A stretch of 64,000 nt of DNA. Origin: Collinsella aerofaciens. GTDB taxonomy: Bacteria > Actinomycetota > Coriobacteriia > Coriobacteriales > Coriobacteriaceae. The DNA lies in assembly GCF_002736145.1 (NCBI RefSeq), contig NZ_CP024160.1, positions 930,001 through 994,000 of the forward strand. The letters are read 5' to 3'. Below the pieces are notes generated by a model, which had not been told where the DNA came from, did no database searches, and saw nothing but the letters and a program-made list of their open reading frames with translations. Positions 24,897 through 34,520 of the stretch are shown here, one piece after another (positions within the stretch are counted from its first letter, which is position 1; each line of letters starts with the position of its first letter). The translations under genes and the position numbers were made by a program.

Positions 24897-25769
24897 CTAG
24901 GAGAACATGCCGGTGAGGTAATCGTTCAGCCGCTTATCCTTGGGCCGTTGGAAAATCTCGTCGGTCTCGTCGTACTCGACCATATCGCCCATGTAGAAGA
25001 ACGCCGTGCGGTTGGATACGCGCGACGCCTGCTCCATGTTGTGCGTCACGATGACGATGGCGCGCTCGGCAACGATCGACGACATCAGGTCCTCGATCGC
25101 CAGCGTCGAGATGGGGTCGAGCGCCGAGCAGGGCTCGTCGAACAGAATCACGTCGGGGTTGAGCGCGAGCGTGCGCGCGATGCACAAACGCTGCTGCTGG
25201 CCGCCCGAAAGCGCGTAGGCGCTCTTGTCCAGCTTGTCCTTGACCTCGTCCCACAGCGCGGCACCACGCAAGCTCTCCTCGACCATGCGGTCGAGCTCGT
25301 CGCGGTCGGTGATGCCGTGACGCTTGGGCGCAAACGTGATGTTGTCGCGAATGGACTTGCGAAACGGATTGGGCTGCTGGAACACCATGCCAATGGAACG
25401 ACGCAGCTCGTAGGTGTTCTCGGTCTTGGTGTTCACGTTGCGGCCGCGGTAGTTGATCTCGCCCTCCACGCGGCAGCCGCGAATCTCGCGATTCATCAGG
25501 TTGAGGCTACGCAAGAAGGTCGACTTGCCGCAGCCCGAAGGCCCGATGAGCGCCGTGATCTCACCCTTGTGGAAGTCGAGCGACGTGTTGTGCAGCGCAT
25601 GGTGGTCGCCATAGTACACGTTGACGTCCTTGGTGGAGAGCACGACCTCGTCGCTCACGGCCTTGCCGCTCACGCGCACGCGCCTCTCGCTCTCCCCCAC
25701 GCTCGACAAAAAGTCCTGGGTGTCGGACGTGGCCGCCTCGGTTGCGGGCGTTGCATTCATATCGCTCAT
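24897..25769 (-). CDS. pstB: Phosphate ABC transporter ATPase PstB
   Basis: Energises high-affinity phosphate import. The 290-aa product has a 40-residue extra N-terminus, then YYGDHHALHNTSLDF, Walker A GPSGCGKST, the PstB-specific QQPNPFRKSI Q-loop, signature LSGGQQQRLCIAR and Walker B VILFDEPCSALDP. The start ATGA overlaps the pstA stop by four bases, so the two are translationally coupled. Last gene of pstS-C-A-B; no phoU follows, which is the usual next gene. Confidence 0.96.
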   Translation of the reverse strand: MSDMNATPATEAATSDTQDFLSSVGESERRVRVSGKAVSDEVVLSTKDVNVYYGDHHALHNTSLDFHKGEITALIGPSGCGKSTFLRSLNLMNREIRGCRVEGEINYRGRNVNTKTENTYELRRSIGMVFQQPNPFRKSIRDNITFAPKRHGITDRDELDRMVEESLRGAALWDEVKDKLDKSAYALSGGQQQRLCIARTLALNPDVILFDEPCSALDPISTLAIEDLMSSIVAERAIVIVTHNMEQASRVSNRTAFFYMGDMVEYDETDEIFQRPKDKRLNDYLTGMFS

Positions 25770-26692
25770 TCGGCCGTCATCTTCCTTGCCAGTTGCTTGC
25801 CCACGATACGGGCGACTACGTTAAACAGCAGCACGCAGGTCATCAGCAGTGCGGCGGTGCCCCAAACGATCTGCTGGGCCTCGGGGCTGCCCTCGCCATA
25901 GATCTTGTAGATGTGCACGGCGAGCGACTCACCGGGACGGAACACGTTCCAGGCGCAAGTGGGGCTCGACAGGTTAAAGCTCAAGAAGTTCAGACGCACC
26001 GGCGAGCTCATGCCCGAGGTAAAGAGTAGCGCCGCGGCCTCGCCAAACACGCGGCCGGCCGAAAGCACGATGCCGGTCACGATGGCGGGCATGGCCTCGG
26101 GGATTAGGATGTGCAGCGTGGCCTCCCAGCGGGTGAGGCCCATGGCTAGGCACGCATCGCGCTGGGCCTGCGGCACGTCCTCGAGCGCCTGCTGAATCAC
26201 GCGCACCAGGATGGGGATGTTGAACATGGTGAGCGCGACGGCGCCGGAGATGATGGAGTACTTCCAGCCCAGCTGCACCGAGAACACCAGAAAGCCGAAC
26301 ATGCCGACGACGATGGAAGGCAGCGAGGACAGCGTCTCGATGGCGGTGGAGGCGATGTCGCGGATGGGACCGTCGGGTGCGTACTCAACCAAAAAGACCG
26401 CGCCGCCCAGACTGATGGGCACCGAGATGATCAAGGTGATCAGCAGCAGATAGAACGAGTCGAACAGCTGGTAGAGCACGCCGCCCTGCGTTCCGTTGGC
26501 GCGTGCGGGTTGCGTGAGAAAGCCCGGCTGGAACAGCGTCGAGATGCCCTCGAACAGGATGTAGGCCACCATGGAGACGACGATGAGCATGACGATGGCG
26601 ACAATCACCGTCAGCACGCCTGTGGCGATGCGGTCCTGCTTTTGGACACGCCCGAGTCTCGCCTCGTCAATATGGATGCGCGTGCTAGCCAC
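25766..26692 (-). CDS. pstA: Phosphate ABC transporter permease PstA
   Basis: Inner-membrane channel subunit of phosphate import, 308 aa, with six predicted helices and the EAA-type loop QRDACLAMGLTRWEATLHILIPEAMPAI that contacts PstB. The PstA-type start is followed by the long periplasmic-side loop FQPGFLTQPARANGTQGG. The GTG start at 26692 overlaps the end of pstC by 8 bases. Pairs with PstC. Confidence 0.94.
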   Translation of the reverse strand: MASTRIHIDEARLGRVQKQDRIATGVLTVIVAIVMLIVVSMVAYILFEGISTLFQPGFLTQPARANGTQGGVLYQLFDSFYLLLITLIISVPISLGGAVFLVEYAPDGPIRDIASTAIETLSSLPSIVVGMFGFLVFSVQLGWKYSIISGAVALTMFNIPILVRVIQQALEDVPQAQRDACLAMGLTRWEATLHILIPEAMPAIVTGIVLSAGRVFGEAAALLFTSGMSSPVRLNFLSFNLSSPTCAWNVFRPGESLAVHIYKIYGEGSPEAQQIVWGTAALLMTCVLLFNVVARIVGKQLARKMTAE

Positions 26693-27593
26693 GAGCCTTC
26701 GCCCCCTTGCGGCCGATAAGGTGGATGATCAGGATGAAGATGAGGCTCATGCCCATCAGCAGCAGACCGAGCGCCCACAGGACGTCGTCTTGAGCCGAGC
26801 CCTCGGCATAGACCGCCATAGATGTGGTGAGCGTAGTGGTGATGGTGGACGCCGGCGACAGCAGCGACGTCGGCATGGCCTCGATACCGCCGATAACCAT
26901 GCGCACGGCGAGCGTCTCGCCAAAGGCGCGGGTCATGCCAAGGATGACCGCGGTCATGAGCGAGGGCATGGCGGACTTCAGCACCACGTGCCAGATGGTC
27001 TGCCAGCGGGTGTAGCCCAGCGCGAGCGAACCCTGACGGTAGCTGTCGGGCACGGCGCGCAGACCATCGACCGAAAGCGTGGTCATCGTCGGCAGAATCA
27101 TGACGGCCAGCACGATGGCGCCGGGCAAGATGCCCAGACCCGTGCTCGCATGGAAAACGCTCTTCATAAGGCCGACGACTACGTGAAAGCCAATCAGGCC
27201 AAAAACGACCGAGGGAATACCGGTCAAAAGCTCAATGAGCGGCTGAAAGACCTTGGAGCCAAACTTAGGCTGGATCTCAACCGCAAAGATGGCAGAGCCG
27301 ATGGCGATGGGCAGCGCGATGAGCGTGGAGAGCACCATGACCGCAAACGAGGTGACGATCAGGGGCAGGGCGCCAGTGTAGGGCAGGCCGTTTTCGGCCG
27401 TGTTGGCCAGGTCCCACTTGGTACCGGTAAAAAACTCGACGATCGAGACGCCGTCCTTGAGAAAAGCCGAGAGGCCCTTTTGGGCGACCATAAAGATGAG
27501 CGCGGCAACGACAAGCGTCACGAGCGCTACGCACGCACCCGTGACGCCCAGGCCCACGTTCTCAAGCTCGCGCTTTGGCAGCTGTTTTGCCAT
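26685..27593 (-). CDS. pstC: Phosphate ABC transporter permease PstC
   Basis: Second membrane subunit of the phosphate importer, 302 aa with six predicted helices. It contains the PstC signature GTKWDLA after the first helix, ELLTGIPSVVFGLIGF, and the coupling loop SYRQGSLALGYTRWQTIWHVVLKSAMPS. GGAAAGG lies before ATG 27593. It starts 26 bases after the pstS stop and overlaps pstA. Confidence 0.95.
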   Translation of the reverse strand: MAKQLPKRELENVGLGVTGACVALVTLVVAALIFMVAQKGLSAFLKDGVSIVEFFTGTKWDLANTAENGLPYTGALPLIVTSFAVMVLSTLIALPIAIGSAIFAVEIQPKFGSKVFQPLIELLTGIPSVVFGLIGFHVVVGLMKSVFHASTGLGILPGAIVLAVMILPTMTTLSVDGLRAVPDSYRQGSLALGYTRWQTIWHVVLKSAMPSLMTAVILGMTRAFGETLAVRMVIGGIEAMPTSLLSPASTITTTLTTSMAVYAEGSAQDDVLWALGLLLMGMSLIFILIIHLIGRKGAKARG

Positions 27594-27618
27594 TGCAAAC
27601 CTTTCCGGGGGCGATTAC

Positions 27619-28557
27619 TTATTTAGCGGAGACCTTGCCACTGGCGTCCTTGACGACCTTCATGGCAGAGACGGGAATAAAGCCCTGCTCCTCGACGAGC
27701 TTGCCCTGGACGTCGTCGGAAAGCATGAACTCCAGGAAGGCCTTGGTGGCCTCGTCGGCGTCCTTAGCGCAGTACATGTGCTCGGTCGCCCAGATCTTGA
27801 AGGAGTCGTCAGTGACGTTTGCGCTCTTGGGCTCCACGCCCTCGACCTTGATGGCATTGAACTTGGAGTTGTCGAAGTGCGAGAAGTCGAGGTAGGAGAT
27901 GGCGTTGTCGGTGCTGCCCATCTGAGTCTGGACATCGCCGGACTTGTCGAGCTCGGCGTCGCCCTTAAAGTCGACGGCCTCGTCGCCAAAGACGGCGGCC
28001 TCGAAGGTGGCGCGGGTGCCGGAGCCGGCCTTGCGGTTGAGGACAACGATCTTGGCGTCGTCGCCGCCGACCTCCTTCCAGTTGGTGATCTGGCCGGAGA
28101 AGATGCCCTTGAGCTGCTCGAGGGACAGGTCGTCGACCGTCACGTTCTTGGAGACGACGGGACCCATGCCCACGACGGCGACCTCGTGGTCGACGAGGTT
28201 CTTGACCTGATCGGCCTCGAGCTTGGTCTCGGCGAAGACGTCGGAGTTGCCGATGGTGACGGTGCCGGCGGCGACAGCGGTCAGGCCCTTGCCCGAACCG
28301 TTACCCGAACCAGAGACGGAGACGTCCGGGTTGGCATCCATGAACTTCTCGGCAGCGGCCTCGACGAGAGCCTGGAACGAGGAGGCGCCGTCGTAGGTCA
28401 CCTCACCGGAGACGGACTCGGCAGCAGCAGCGCTACCCTTGTCGGCGGCGTCGGATGCGCCGGAGCCGCCGCAACCAACGAGACCGAGACCGACGATGCT
28501 GGCAAGACCGCCAGCGAGGCCGAGGAACTGACGACGAGAATAAGTCTGATCGAGCAT
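27619..28557 (-). CDS. pstS: Phosphate-binding lipoprotein PstS (Tat-type signal)
   Basis: Captures phosphate outside the membrane. The 312-aa precursor has a twin-arginine signal SRRQFLGLAGG followed by a hydrophobic stretch and a lipobox LVGC, so it is likely exported folded and then lipidated. Mature-part motifs: TYDGASSFQALVEAAAEKF, SGSGSGKGL-like VSGSGNGSGKGLTAV for phosphate contact, and LNRKAGSGTRATFE. ATG 28557 follows GAAAGGA; the longer frame to 28647 is not supported. First gene of the pst operon. Confidence 0.95.
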   Translation of the reverse strand: MLDQTYSRRQFLGLAGGLASIVGLGLVGCGGSGASDAADKGSAAAAESVSGEVTYDGASSFQALVEAAAEKFMDANPDVSVSGSGNGSGKGLTAVAAGTVTIGNSDVFAETKLEADQVKNLVDHEVAVVGMGPVVSKNVTVDDLSLEQLKGIFSGQITNWKEVGGDDAKIVVLNRKAGSGTRATFEAAVFGDEAVDFKGDAELDKSGDVQTQMGSTDNAISYLDFSHFDNSKFNAIKVEGVEPKSANVTDDSFKIWATEHMYCAKDADEATKAFLEFMLSDDVQGKLVEEQGFIPVSAMKVVKDASGKVSAK

Positions 28558-28788
28558 GATCTTCCTTTCATACATGCGACTCGCGGGCACCCTGCCCGCT
28601 TTGCTGTTTGGAAAGATACGGCCCCGACCGGGCTGCGCCCGCGCCAACTGCGGTTTCTTACGGGCTATTGATAGACCCTTACCGCAAGCTCTGCCCAGCC
28701 TTTACAAACGGATAACAATCCAGCGCCGAACATGGCCAGCCTTTTACACCAGAGGAACGTCCCCATGGACTGCCCCACCGCAACAGAA
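28558..28788 (-). promoter_or_regulatory. pstS upstream region
   Basis: Gene-free leader of the pst operon. I see no convincing Pho-box repeat; TTGTAAAGG near 28693-28710 is only a weak candidate. With the terminator below, it fills the stretch to 28854. Confidence 0.3.
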
Positions 28789-28813
28789 AAAGCCCGGGCA
28801 AAAGCACCGGGCT
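28785..28813 (-). terminator. Terminator of pepV
   Basis: AGCCCGG at 28791-28797 pairs with 28807-28813; on the minus strand the stem is followed by TTTTTCTG. Confidence 0.75.
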
Positions 28814-28854
28814 CGTAATGCAAGTTTGTATCCAAGCAGGATATAGGGGAAGCC

Positions 28855-30291
28855 CTACAGCTCCAACTCGTTGAGCTTTAAGATTGCCACGATGTAAATC
28901 TTGAGCGCTTGCTTGAGCTGCTCTTCGTTTGCGCACTCGTTGGGACCGTGCATCTGGCCGCCCCATGCGGGCAGCTCCAGGCCGGTCTCCTCGGGGCCAA
29001 ACGAGACGGCGCGGGCAAAGTTGCGCGCATACGTGCCGCCACCCATGGCAAAAGGCTCGGCATGCTTGTCCGTAAACTCGTTATAGGTATCGACAAGCGC
29101 CTTCACGGCAGGATCGTCGGCAGACACCGAGAACGGCACCTTTGCACGACCCACACGGCACGTCACGCCAAAGCGGCCCACGAGCGGCTCGAGCTGCTCG
29201 CGGATGGTATCGGCACTGGTGCTATCGGGGAAGCGCACGTCGATGACCTGCTCAATATGGCCATCCGCCACACGGATGACGCCGGGGTTGCAGGTGAGCG
29301 GACCAAACGCCGGGCTCGTCGCATCGATACCCAGGCCGCGGCCATAGGCGTCCGCATGCACAAAGGCCAAAAACTTGACAAACTCGTGCTCGGCAGGCGT
29401 CAGCAGGCGCTCGTCACGGGCACCAAACGCGTCCTCGGCCTCGCGCAGATACGCCACGATCAGGCCGACGGCGTTGATGGTGCCCTCAGGCATCGAAGCG
29501 TGGCCGCCAATACCGTGGGCGAAAATCTGCACATGGCCATTGTCGAGCGCCGTAATCTCCAGGCGGTCGGCGTTCTCGACCGGCGCCGGCAGCTCATCGG
29601 CGGCAATCGCGAGCTCGCAGATGGACTGCGACGGAATGGCATTGCTCGCCTCGGCGCCGCTCCACGACACGATGCGCCCGCCGTCGATCTTAGGGCTCAC
29701 GAACGTCGCCCCAAACTGGCCCTTCTCGGCATTGCAGACCGGGAACTCGGCATCGGGCGTAAACAGAAAGTCGGGGTCTGCGTAGTTCTCCAGATAATGG
29801 TGAACGTCGGACATACCTACTTCCTCATCGCAGCCCAGCAGCGCGCGGAAGGTGTAGCGCGGGGTGATACCGTGCTTGAGCAGATAGGCGCCGGCGTAGA
29901 GCGACAGCACGGCAGGACCCTTGTCGTCGATAACGCCGCGGCCGAGCAGCCAGCCCTCGCGACGCTCCATCGCAAACGGGTCGGTGTTCCAGCCAGGGCC
30001 GGCGGGCACCACGTCCACATGGCAAATGGTCGCGAGCTGCTTGTCGCCGCGGCCCGGGATATCAGCAATGCCCACATAGCCCTCGTCGTCGCTCGTCTGG
30101 TAGCCGAGCTTTTGCGCAATGCCGAGCGCGCAATCGAGCGCGTCACGGACCGGGCGGCCAAACGGCGCGTCGGGCTCCGCATCGGCAGCAACGGCCACGG
30201 ACGGATAACTCACCAGCTGCTCGATATCGGCGACGACATCTTCCCAGACCTCGTCGACATACTCAGCGACGCTCTGCTCCACCTGATTCAT
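28855..30291 (-). CDS. Dipeptidase PepV-like (M20, Sapep family)
   Basis: Two-metal dipeptidase of 478 aa in the PepV/Sapep branch of M20. Metal motifs: ATICHVDVVPAG, LLGRGVIDDKGPAV with the bridging Asp, and LLGCDEEVGMSD with the catalytic Glu. The large lid domain lies at about residues 180-380, and the last ligands are in GGGTYARNF and GGQMHGPNEC. ATG 30291 follows AAGGAGG. Probable role: breaking peptides taken up in the gut into amino acids. Upstream of pst and closed by its own terminator. Confidence 0.92.
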   Translation of the reverse strand: MNQVEQSVAEYVDEVWEDVVADIEQLVSYPSVAVAADAEPDAPFGRPVRDALDCALGIAQKLGYQTSDDEGYVGIADIPGRGDKQLATICHVDVVPAGPGWNTDPFAMERREGWLLGRGVIDDKGPAVLSLYAGAYLLKHGITPRYTFRALLGCDEEVGMSDVHHYLENYADPDFLFTPDAEFPVCNAEKGQFGATFVSPKIDGGRIVSWSGAEASNAIPSQSICELAIAADELPAPVENADRLEITALDNGHVQIFAHGIGGHASMPEGTINAVGLIVAYLREAEDAFGARDERLLTPAEHEFVKFLAFVHADAYGRGLGIDATSPAFGPLTCNPGVIRVADGHIEQVIDVRFPDSTSADTIREQLEPLVGRFGVTCRVGRAKVPFSVSADDPAVKALVDTYNEFTDKHAEPFAMGGGTYARNFARAVSFGPEETGLELPAWGGQMHGPNECANEEQLKQALKIYIVAILKLNELEL

Positions 30292-30345
30292 GGACGACCT
30301 CCTTACCAATGAGCGGCGAGCGTGCCCGCCCCTCACATTACGTCA

Positions 30346-31008
30346 TTAGATAGCGAAAAGTTTAGCAAGCTCGGCCACCGAGTGCACCACCGCATCGGCA
30401 CCCGCGGCCTCGTGCTCCCCCGGCGCCGCCACGCCCGAATAGATGCCGATGCACGGCACGCCCATCGCGTGCGCGCCCTCGACGTCGTTAAAGCGGTCGC
30501 CGATCATCACGGCATCGTCGGCCGTCGCGCCGAGCGCCGCCAGGGCATCGCGGACCGAATCGGCCTTGGTCTCGCGTCCCTGCGGCGGATTCATGCCAAT
30601 CACCGCCTCAAACTGAGAGAGCCCGAGCTCATGCACCATGTCGATGCACTTGGCCTCCATGCGCGACGTCGCCACGGCCATACGTTTGCCTTGGGCGACC
30701 AACCCATCCAGCAGCTCGGGGACCCCATTGAACACGGGATACTCCTCCGGTCCCAGTTCATCAAAAAAGGCGCGGTACTCATCGGCCACCTCAAGCGACT
30801 CCTCGCGGGAAAAGCCGTAAAAGTCGTGAAAGCTCTTCCACAGGGGCGGCCCGATCATGCGGCGCAGATCACCCATCTGCGTCTCCGAAAACCCGCGCGC
30901 AGCCAGCGTCTTGCGCGTCGAGGTCATCACTGCCCGACCCGTATCGGCCACCGTGCCGTCAAAATCGAACAGCACAACCGGCCGCTCGCAAAGTTGCAAT
31001 GCCGCCAT
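30346..31008 (-). CDS. HAD-superfamily phosphatase (phosphoglycolate-phosphatase-like)
   Basis: HAD-IA family hydrolase of 220 aa. Motif I VVLFDFDGTVADTG, small helical cap (about 20-85), motif II AVATSRMEAK, motif III lysine in GRETKADSV and motif IV MIGDRFNDVEGA. Product is of Gph/PpaX type; the true substrate is unknown. ATG 31008 follows AGAAGGG. The gene ends 54 bases before the pepV start on the same strand and may be co-transcribed with it. Divergent from the degV gene. Confidence 0.88.
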   Translation of the reverse strand: MAALQLCERPVVLFDFDGTVADTGRAVMTSTRKTLAARGFSETQMGDLRRMIGPPLWKSFHDFYGFSREESLEVADEYRAFFDELGPEEYPVFNGVPELLDGLVAQGKRMAVATSRMEAKCIDMVHELGLSQFEAVIGMNPPQGRETKADSVRDALAALGATADDAVMIGDRFNDVEGAHAMGVPCIGIYSGVAAPGEHEAAGADAVVHSVAELAKLFAI

Positions 31009-31164
31009 CGGCACCCTTCTTCCCCAGTTGATGATTTCCACACCACCGCTTCAAACTGTTGACTATTCAACAATTGAACCTAGCAATGTAGAGCAACTCC
31101 ACTATACTTGTCGCACTTTGCTTTCAGAAGGCGGCGCTGCCGCGCCCCAACGAAAGGTGCAATT

Positions 31165-32025
31165 ATGTCTTTTGCCATCATAACCGACTCCACGTCGGAC
31201 ATCTCCCCCGCCCGTGCTCAAGAGCTTGGCATTTACGTGATTCCGCTGCATGTGATTATCGAGGGCGAGGACCTGCTCGACCAGGTGCAGATTACTGCCG
31301 AGGAATACGTCGCGCGCATGGCCGGCTCCGAGCAGCTGCCGCACACCTCGCAGCCGAGCGCCGGCGAGTTCAAGGCGCTGTTTGACCGCGTGCGCGCCGA
31401 TGGCCACGACAGCGCGATCTTTATCTCGCTGTGCAGCGAGTGGTCCGCCTGCTATTCCAACGCATGCCTGGTCGCCGAGACCCACGAGCTCGACGTGCGC
31501 TGCATCGATTCGCGCACCGGCTCGGGTGCCGAGGGTCTGCTGGTGGAGTACGCGCTTGCCATGCGCGAGGACGGCCGCAGCTTGGACGAGACCGAGGCGC
31601 AGATCCGCGCGACGTTGCCCGACGCCCACCTGCTGCTGATTCCCCGAACGCTCGAGAACCTGGTCAAAAACGGCCGCGCCCCCAAGCTCGCCGGCCAGCT
31701 GACGCAGATGCTCAACATTCGCCTGGCCGTTTCGCCGGAGTGGCAGTCGGGCGAGATCAAGGCTATCAAAAAGGGCCGCGGCGCCAAGCGCATCGTCGCC
31801 AACACCATGGCAGACTGCCTCGCGTTTTTGGACGAGCACCCGGGCTCAAGCGTGCGCGTGCTCACGACCGGCGCCGCCGAGGAGCAGGAACTTGTCAACG
31901 AGGCGCTCGCGGGCCAGGACTACGTAGACGCCGGCGCCGGCACCATCGGCTGCACCATCGCCACCCATGTAGGCGTCGACGCCATCGCCATCAGCTACTG
32001 CCCCCGCTACCAGCCAACTCGCTAG
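31165..32025 (+). CDS. DegV family protein
   Basis: Fatty-acid-binding protein of the DegV/FakB fold, 286 aa. It starts FAIITDSTSDISPARAQELGI, has SQPSAGEFKALFDRV and FISLCSEWSACYSNA, then the second-domain motif LLLIPRTLENLVKNGRAP and INIRLAVSPEWQSGEIK. FakB proteins present fatty acids to the FakA kinase; whether this one does is not known. GAAAGG lies before ATG 31165. A separate DegV paralogue lies at 45291-46181. Convergent with the LOG gene. Confidence 0.9.
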   Translation: MSFAIITDSTSDISPARAQELGIYVIPLHVIIEGEDLLDQVQITAEEYVARMAGSEQLPHTSQPSAGEFKALFDRVRADGHDSAIFISLCSEWSACYSNACLVAETHELDVRCIDSRTGSGAEGLLVEYALAMREDGRSLDETEAQIRATLPDAHLLLIPRTLENLVKNGRAPKLAGQLTQMLNIRLAVSPEWQSGEIKAIKKGRGAKRIVANTMADCLAFLDEHPGSSVRVLTTGAAEEQELVNEALAGQDYVDAGAGTIGCTIATHVGVDAIAISYCPRYQPTR

Positions 32026-32040
32026 GGACGCCCACATCAG

Positions 32041-32181
32041 TTGCGGTGAAATAGGGACTGTTTTTGGCTTATTAGCCGCCAATCAATCCCTATTCCACCG
32101 CAACTTAGAAGCAGTTCATTTGGGACGGGGCTAAAAAGACTGGCATGTAACGTTACGCACCGGTCTTTTTAGCCCCGTCCC
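32041..32181. terminator. Double hairpin, bidirectional terminator region
   Basis: Hairpin 1: 32041-32057 with 32087-32103 (16 of 17 paired). Hairpin 2: perfect 19-bp stem 32122-32140 with 32163-32181. Each arm of hairpin 2 carries an A5 or T5 run inside the stem, so it can terminate both converging genes. Confidence 0.75.
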
Positions 32182-32193
32182 ATTTTAGCTACT

Positions 32194-32952
32194 CTACATC
32201 AGCCCGCTCAGGGCAATGTCGACGGCCTCGTTGAGGTCGTCGGTGATGTACACCAGCTCCGGATCGAGCGGGCTAATCATACCGGCGTCCATCACCGGGC
32301 CGTTGAGCCAGTCGAACAGGCCCTGCCAGTACTCGGTGCCCACCAGCACGAGCGGCATGCGCTTGACCTTGTGCGTCTGCACCAGCGTGAGAACCTCGAA
32401 CATCTCGTCGAGCGTACCAAAGCCGCCGGGAAATACGATGGCGCCCGAGCTGTACTTAACGAACATGGTTTTACGCACAAAGAAGTAGCGGAAGTCCATG
32501 CCGAGGTTCACGTATTTGTTGAGCCCCTGCTCGTGCGGCAATTCAATGCCTAGGCCAACTGACTTGCCGTTGACACTCGCCGCTCCCCTGTTGGCCGCTT
32601 CCATGATGCCGGGGCCGCCACCGGTGATGACCGCCACGCCACGTTGCGCGATCTTGCGCCCGACGGTACGCGCCGCCTTGTAGAGTGGATCGGTCTTGGG
32701 CGTGCGGGCGCTACCAAAGATGGTCACCGCAGGTCCAAGCTCGGCAAGTGCGCCAAAGCCATCGACAAACTCTGCCTGAATTCGCAGCACGCGCCAGGGG
32801 TCGGCGTGCAGCCAGTCAGTCGACTCCTCGGGCGCCAGCAGGTTGGCGTAGGTGTTGTCCTTAGGAATCATGGGGCCGCGCATGACCACGGGGCCGCGGC
32901 GGTACGTCTCGTCGTAGGCGGGCTCGCCCTCGACATTCTCATTCTTAATCAT
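32194..32952 (-). CDS. LOG family protein (TIGR00730)
   Basis: Rossmann-fold nucleotide 5'-monophosphate phosphoribohydrolase of the LOG/YgdH type, 252 aa. It has AVITGGGPGIMEAANRGA, then the family motif PGGFGTLDEMFEVLT with the catalytic Glu and the substrate-binding Arg upstream (DFRYFFVRK). In bacteria these enzymes hydrolyse AMP/CMP-like monophosphates. ATG 32952 follows TAGGAG. Convergent with degV and separated from tgt by 207 bases that hold only small palindromes. Confidence 0.9.
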   Translation of the reverse strand: MIKNENVEGEPAYDETYRRGPVVMRGPMIPKDNTYANLLAPEESTDWLHADPWRVLRIQAEFVDGFGALAELGPAVTIFGSARTPKTDPLYKAARTVGRKIAQRGVAVITGGGPGIMEAANRGAASVNGKSVGLGIELPHEQGLNKYVNLGMDFRYFFVRKTMFVKYSSGAIVFPGGFGTLDEMFEVLTLVQTHKVKRMPLVLVGTEYWQGLFDWLNGPVMDAGMISPLDPELVYITDDLNEAVDIALSGLM

Positions 32953-33159
32953 GGGTACTCCTATCGAGAAAAACGGGCAGGGTCGACGCTATGCGTCAAA
33001 CACCCGCCCGAGCATCAACTATTCGGTATGGTACCCACGATGCATCAAGCACTTGCAAGCTATCGGTCAGCGGTCGCGCAGCCGGTGTCAACGAATGTGA
33101 CGACCGGCTGGCGCCCGACCATTGCCGTTGCCCACGCTCTGCAAGCGTGTCTGTCGCCC

Positions 33160-34299
33160 TTAGTAATCCACCGCGGCAGGACTATTCATCCAGTCGCTCA
33201 CGAATGCGCCGTAGCGGCCCTCGATAATGGCCTGGCGGGCACGCTGCATAAGGTTGAGCAGGTAGTAGATATTGTGCATCGAAAGCAAAATGCCGCCGAG
33301 CATCTCCTTCTGCGTGACCATGTGGCGAATGAGCGCGCGGCTGTAGCCGCCCGTGCACACCGGGCAGGTGCAGGTGGGGTCGATGGGGCCGTCGTCGTGC
33401 GCAAAGCGCGCGTTACGGAAGTTAAGGCGACCTTCACTGGAGAACGCCGTACCCATGCGACCGGTGCGCGTCGGCAGCACACAGTCGAACATGTCGATGC
33501 CCACGCCCACGCCGCGTACGAGCGTGGTGGGGTTGCCGACACCCATCAGGTAGCGCGGCTTATGCTTGGGCATGTACTCGCTCACGAGCGGCGCCAGGGT
33601 CTCGAACATGGTCTCGTGATCCTCGCCCACCGAATAGCCACCGATACCATAGCCCGGGAAGTCGCCGCACTCCTCCAGATGGCGCAGCGAACGCAGGCGC
33701 AGATCCAGGTGCATGCCGCCCTGAACGATGCCAAAGAGCGCCTGGTCATCGCGGGTATGCGCCTTATAGCAGCGCTCGGCCCACATGCTCGACAGCTCAA
33801 CGGCGCGCTCAACGTAGGCGCGCGTGGCGGGATAGCCCGGGCACTGGTCGAGCTGCATGCAGATATCGGAGCCGAGTTTCATGGCGATTTCCATGTTGTC
33901 CTCGGGCGTCCAAAACACGTGGCGGCCGTCGTAATCGTTGACAATAAAGCGCACGCCCTCATCGGTGAGCTTGACGGCATCGTTGTGGCTGAAGACCTGG
34001 AAACCGCCCGAGTCGGTGAGGATGGGGCCGTGCCAGTTCATGAACTTGTGCAGGCCGCCCAGCTCGGCGATGGTATCCTCGCCGGGACGCATGGACAGAT
34101 GATAGGTATTGGCGAGCACGATCTGGGCGCCGAGCTTCTTGACAGTCTCGGTGGGAATACCCTTGACGTTTGCCTTGGTGCCCACGGGCATAAAGATCGG
34201 CGTCTCGATGTCGCCGTGCGGGGTATGCAGCACGCCGGCGCGCGCGTGCGTGGTCGGGTCCTCGGCGATCAGGTCGAATTTAAAAAGGTTCTGGTCCAT
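33160..34299 (-). CDS. tgt: tRNA-guanine transglycosylase Tgt
   Basis: Exchanges guanine 34 of tRNA for preQ1, a step of queuosine synthesis. The 379-aa product has TPIFMPVGTKANVKGI at the start, the substrate pocket GPILTDSGGFQVFSH with the catalytic Asp, GIVQGGM, and the zinc site CTCPVCTGGYSRALIRHM near residue 310-330. Normal length. queA and queH, the following steps, are 3.6-5.4 kb away at 37874-39731. GGAG lies upstream of the start at 34299. Confidence 0.96.
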   Translation of the reverse strand: MDQNLFKFDLIAEDPTTHARAGVLHTPHGDIETPIFMPVGTKANVKGIPTETVKKLGAQIVLANTYHLSMRPGEDTIAELGGLHKFMNWHGPILTDSGGFQVFSHNDAVKLTDEGVRFIVNDYDGRHVFWTPEDNMEIAMKLGSDICMQLDQCPGYPATRAYVERAVELSSMWAERCYKAHTRDDQALFGIVQGGMHLDLRLRSLRHLEECGDFPGYGIGGYSVGEDHETMFETLAPLVSEYMPKHKPRYLMGVGNPTTLVRGVGVGIDMFDCVLPTRTGRMGTAFSSEGRLNFRNARFAHDDGPIDPTCTCPVCTGGYSRALIRHMVTQKEMLGGILLSMHNIYYLLNLMQRARQAIIEGRYGAFVSDWMNSPAAVDY

Positions 34300-34520
34300 A
34301 AACTGGAACTCCTTGGTTGCGGTTCATACGCAAACCATTATACGGGCAACCCGCAAGAAGCACCGACTCGACAGAAACTGGTGCATTAAACGACTAGCCA
34401 TGAGAGGCCTTCTGCCAGCAACGCAAACGCCGATGTTATGGCACCGACAGCGAAAACCTGCCAGAACGAGCAAGGTGCCTTCAAACAAAATGGCGCCGCA
34501 GGTTGAGCATAAGTCAGCGA

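Noticed and set aside
28693-28710. Possible Pho box before pstS
   Set aside because: Only one weak TTGTAAAGG-like half; no regular direct repeat.
32953-33159. tRNA-like or RNA gene in the LOG-tgt gap
   Set aside because: Small palindromes only (GCCGGTGTCA...GACCGGC-type); no cloverleaf or conserved tRNA boxes.
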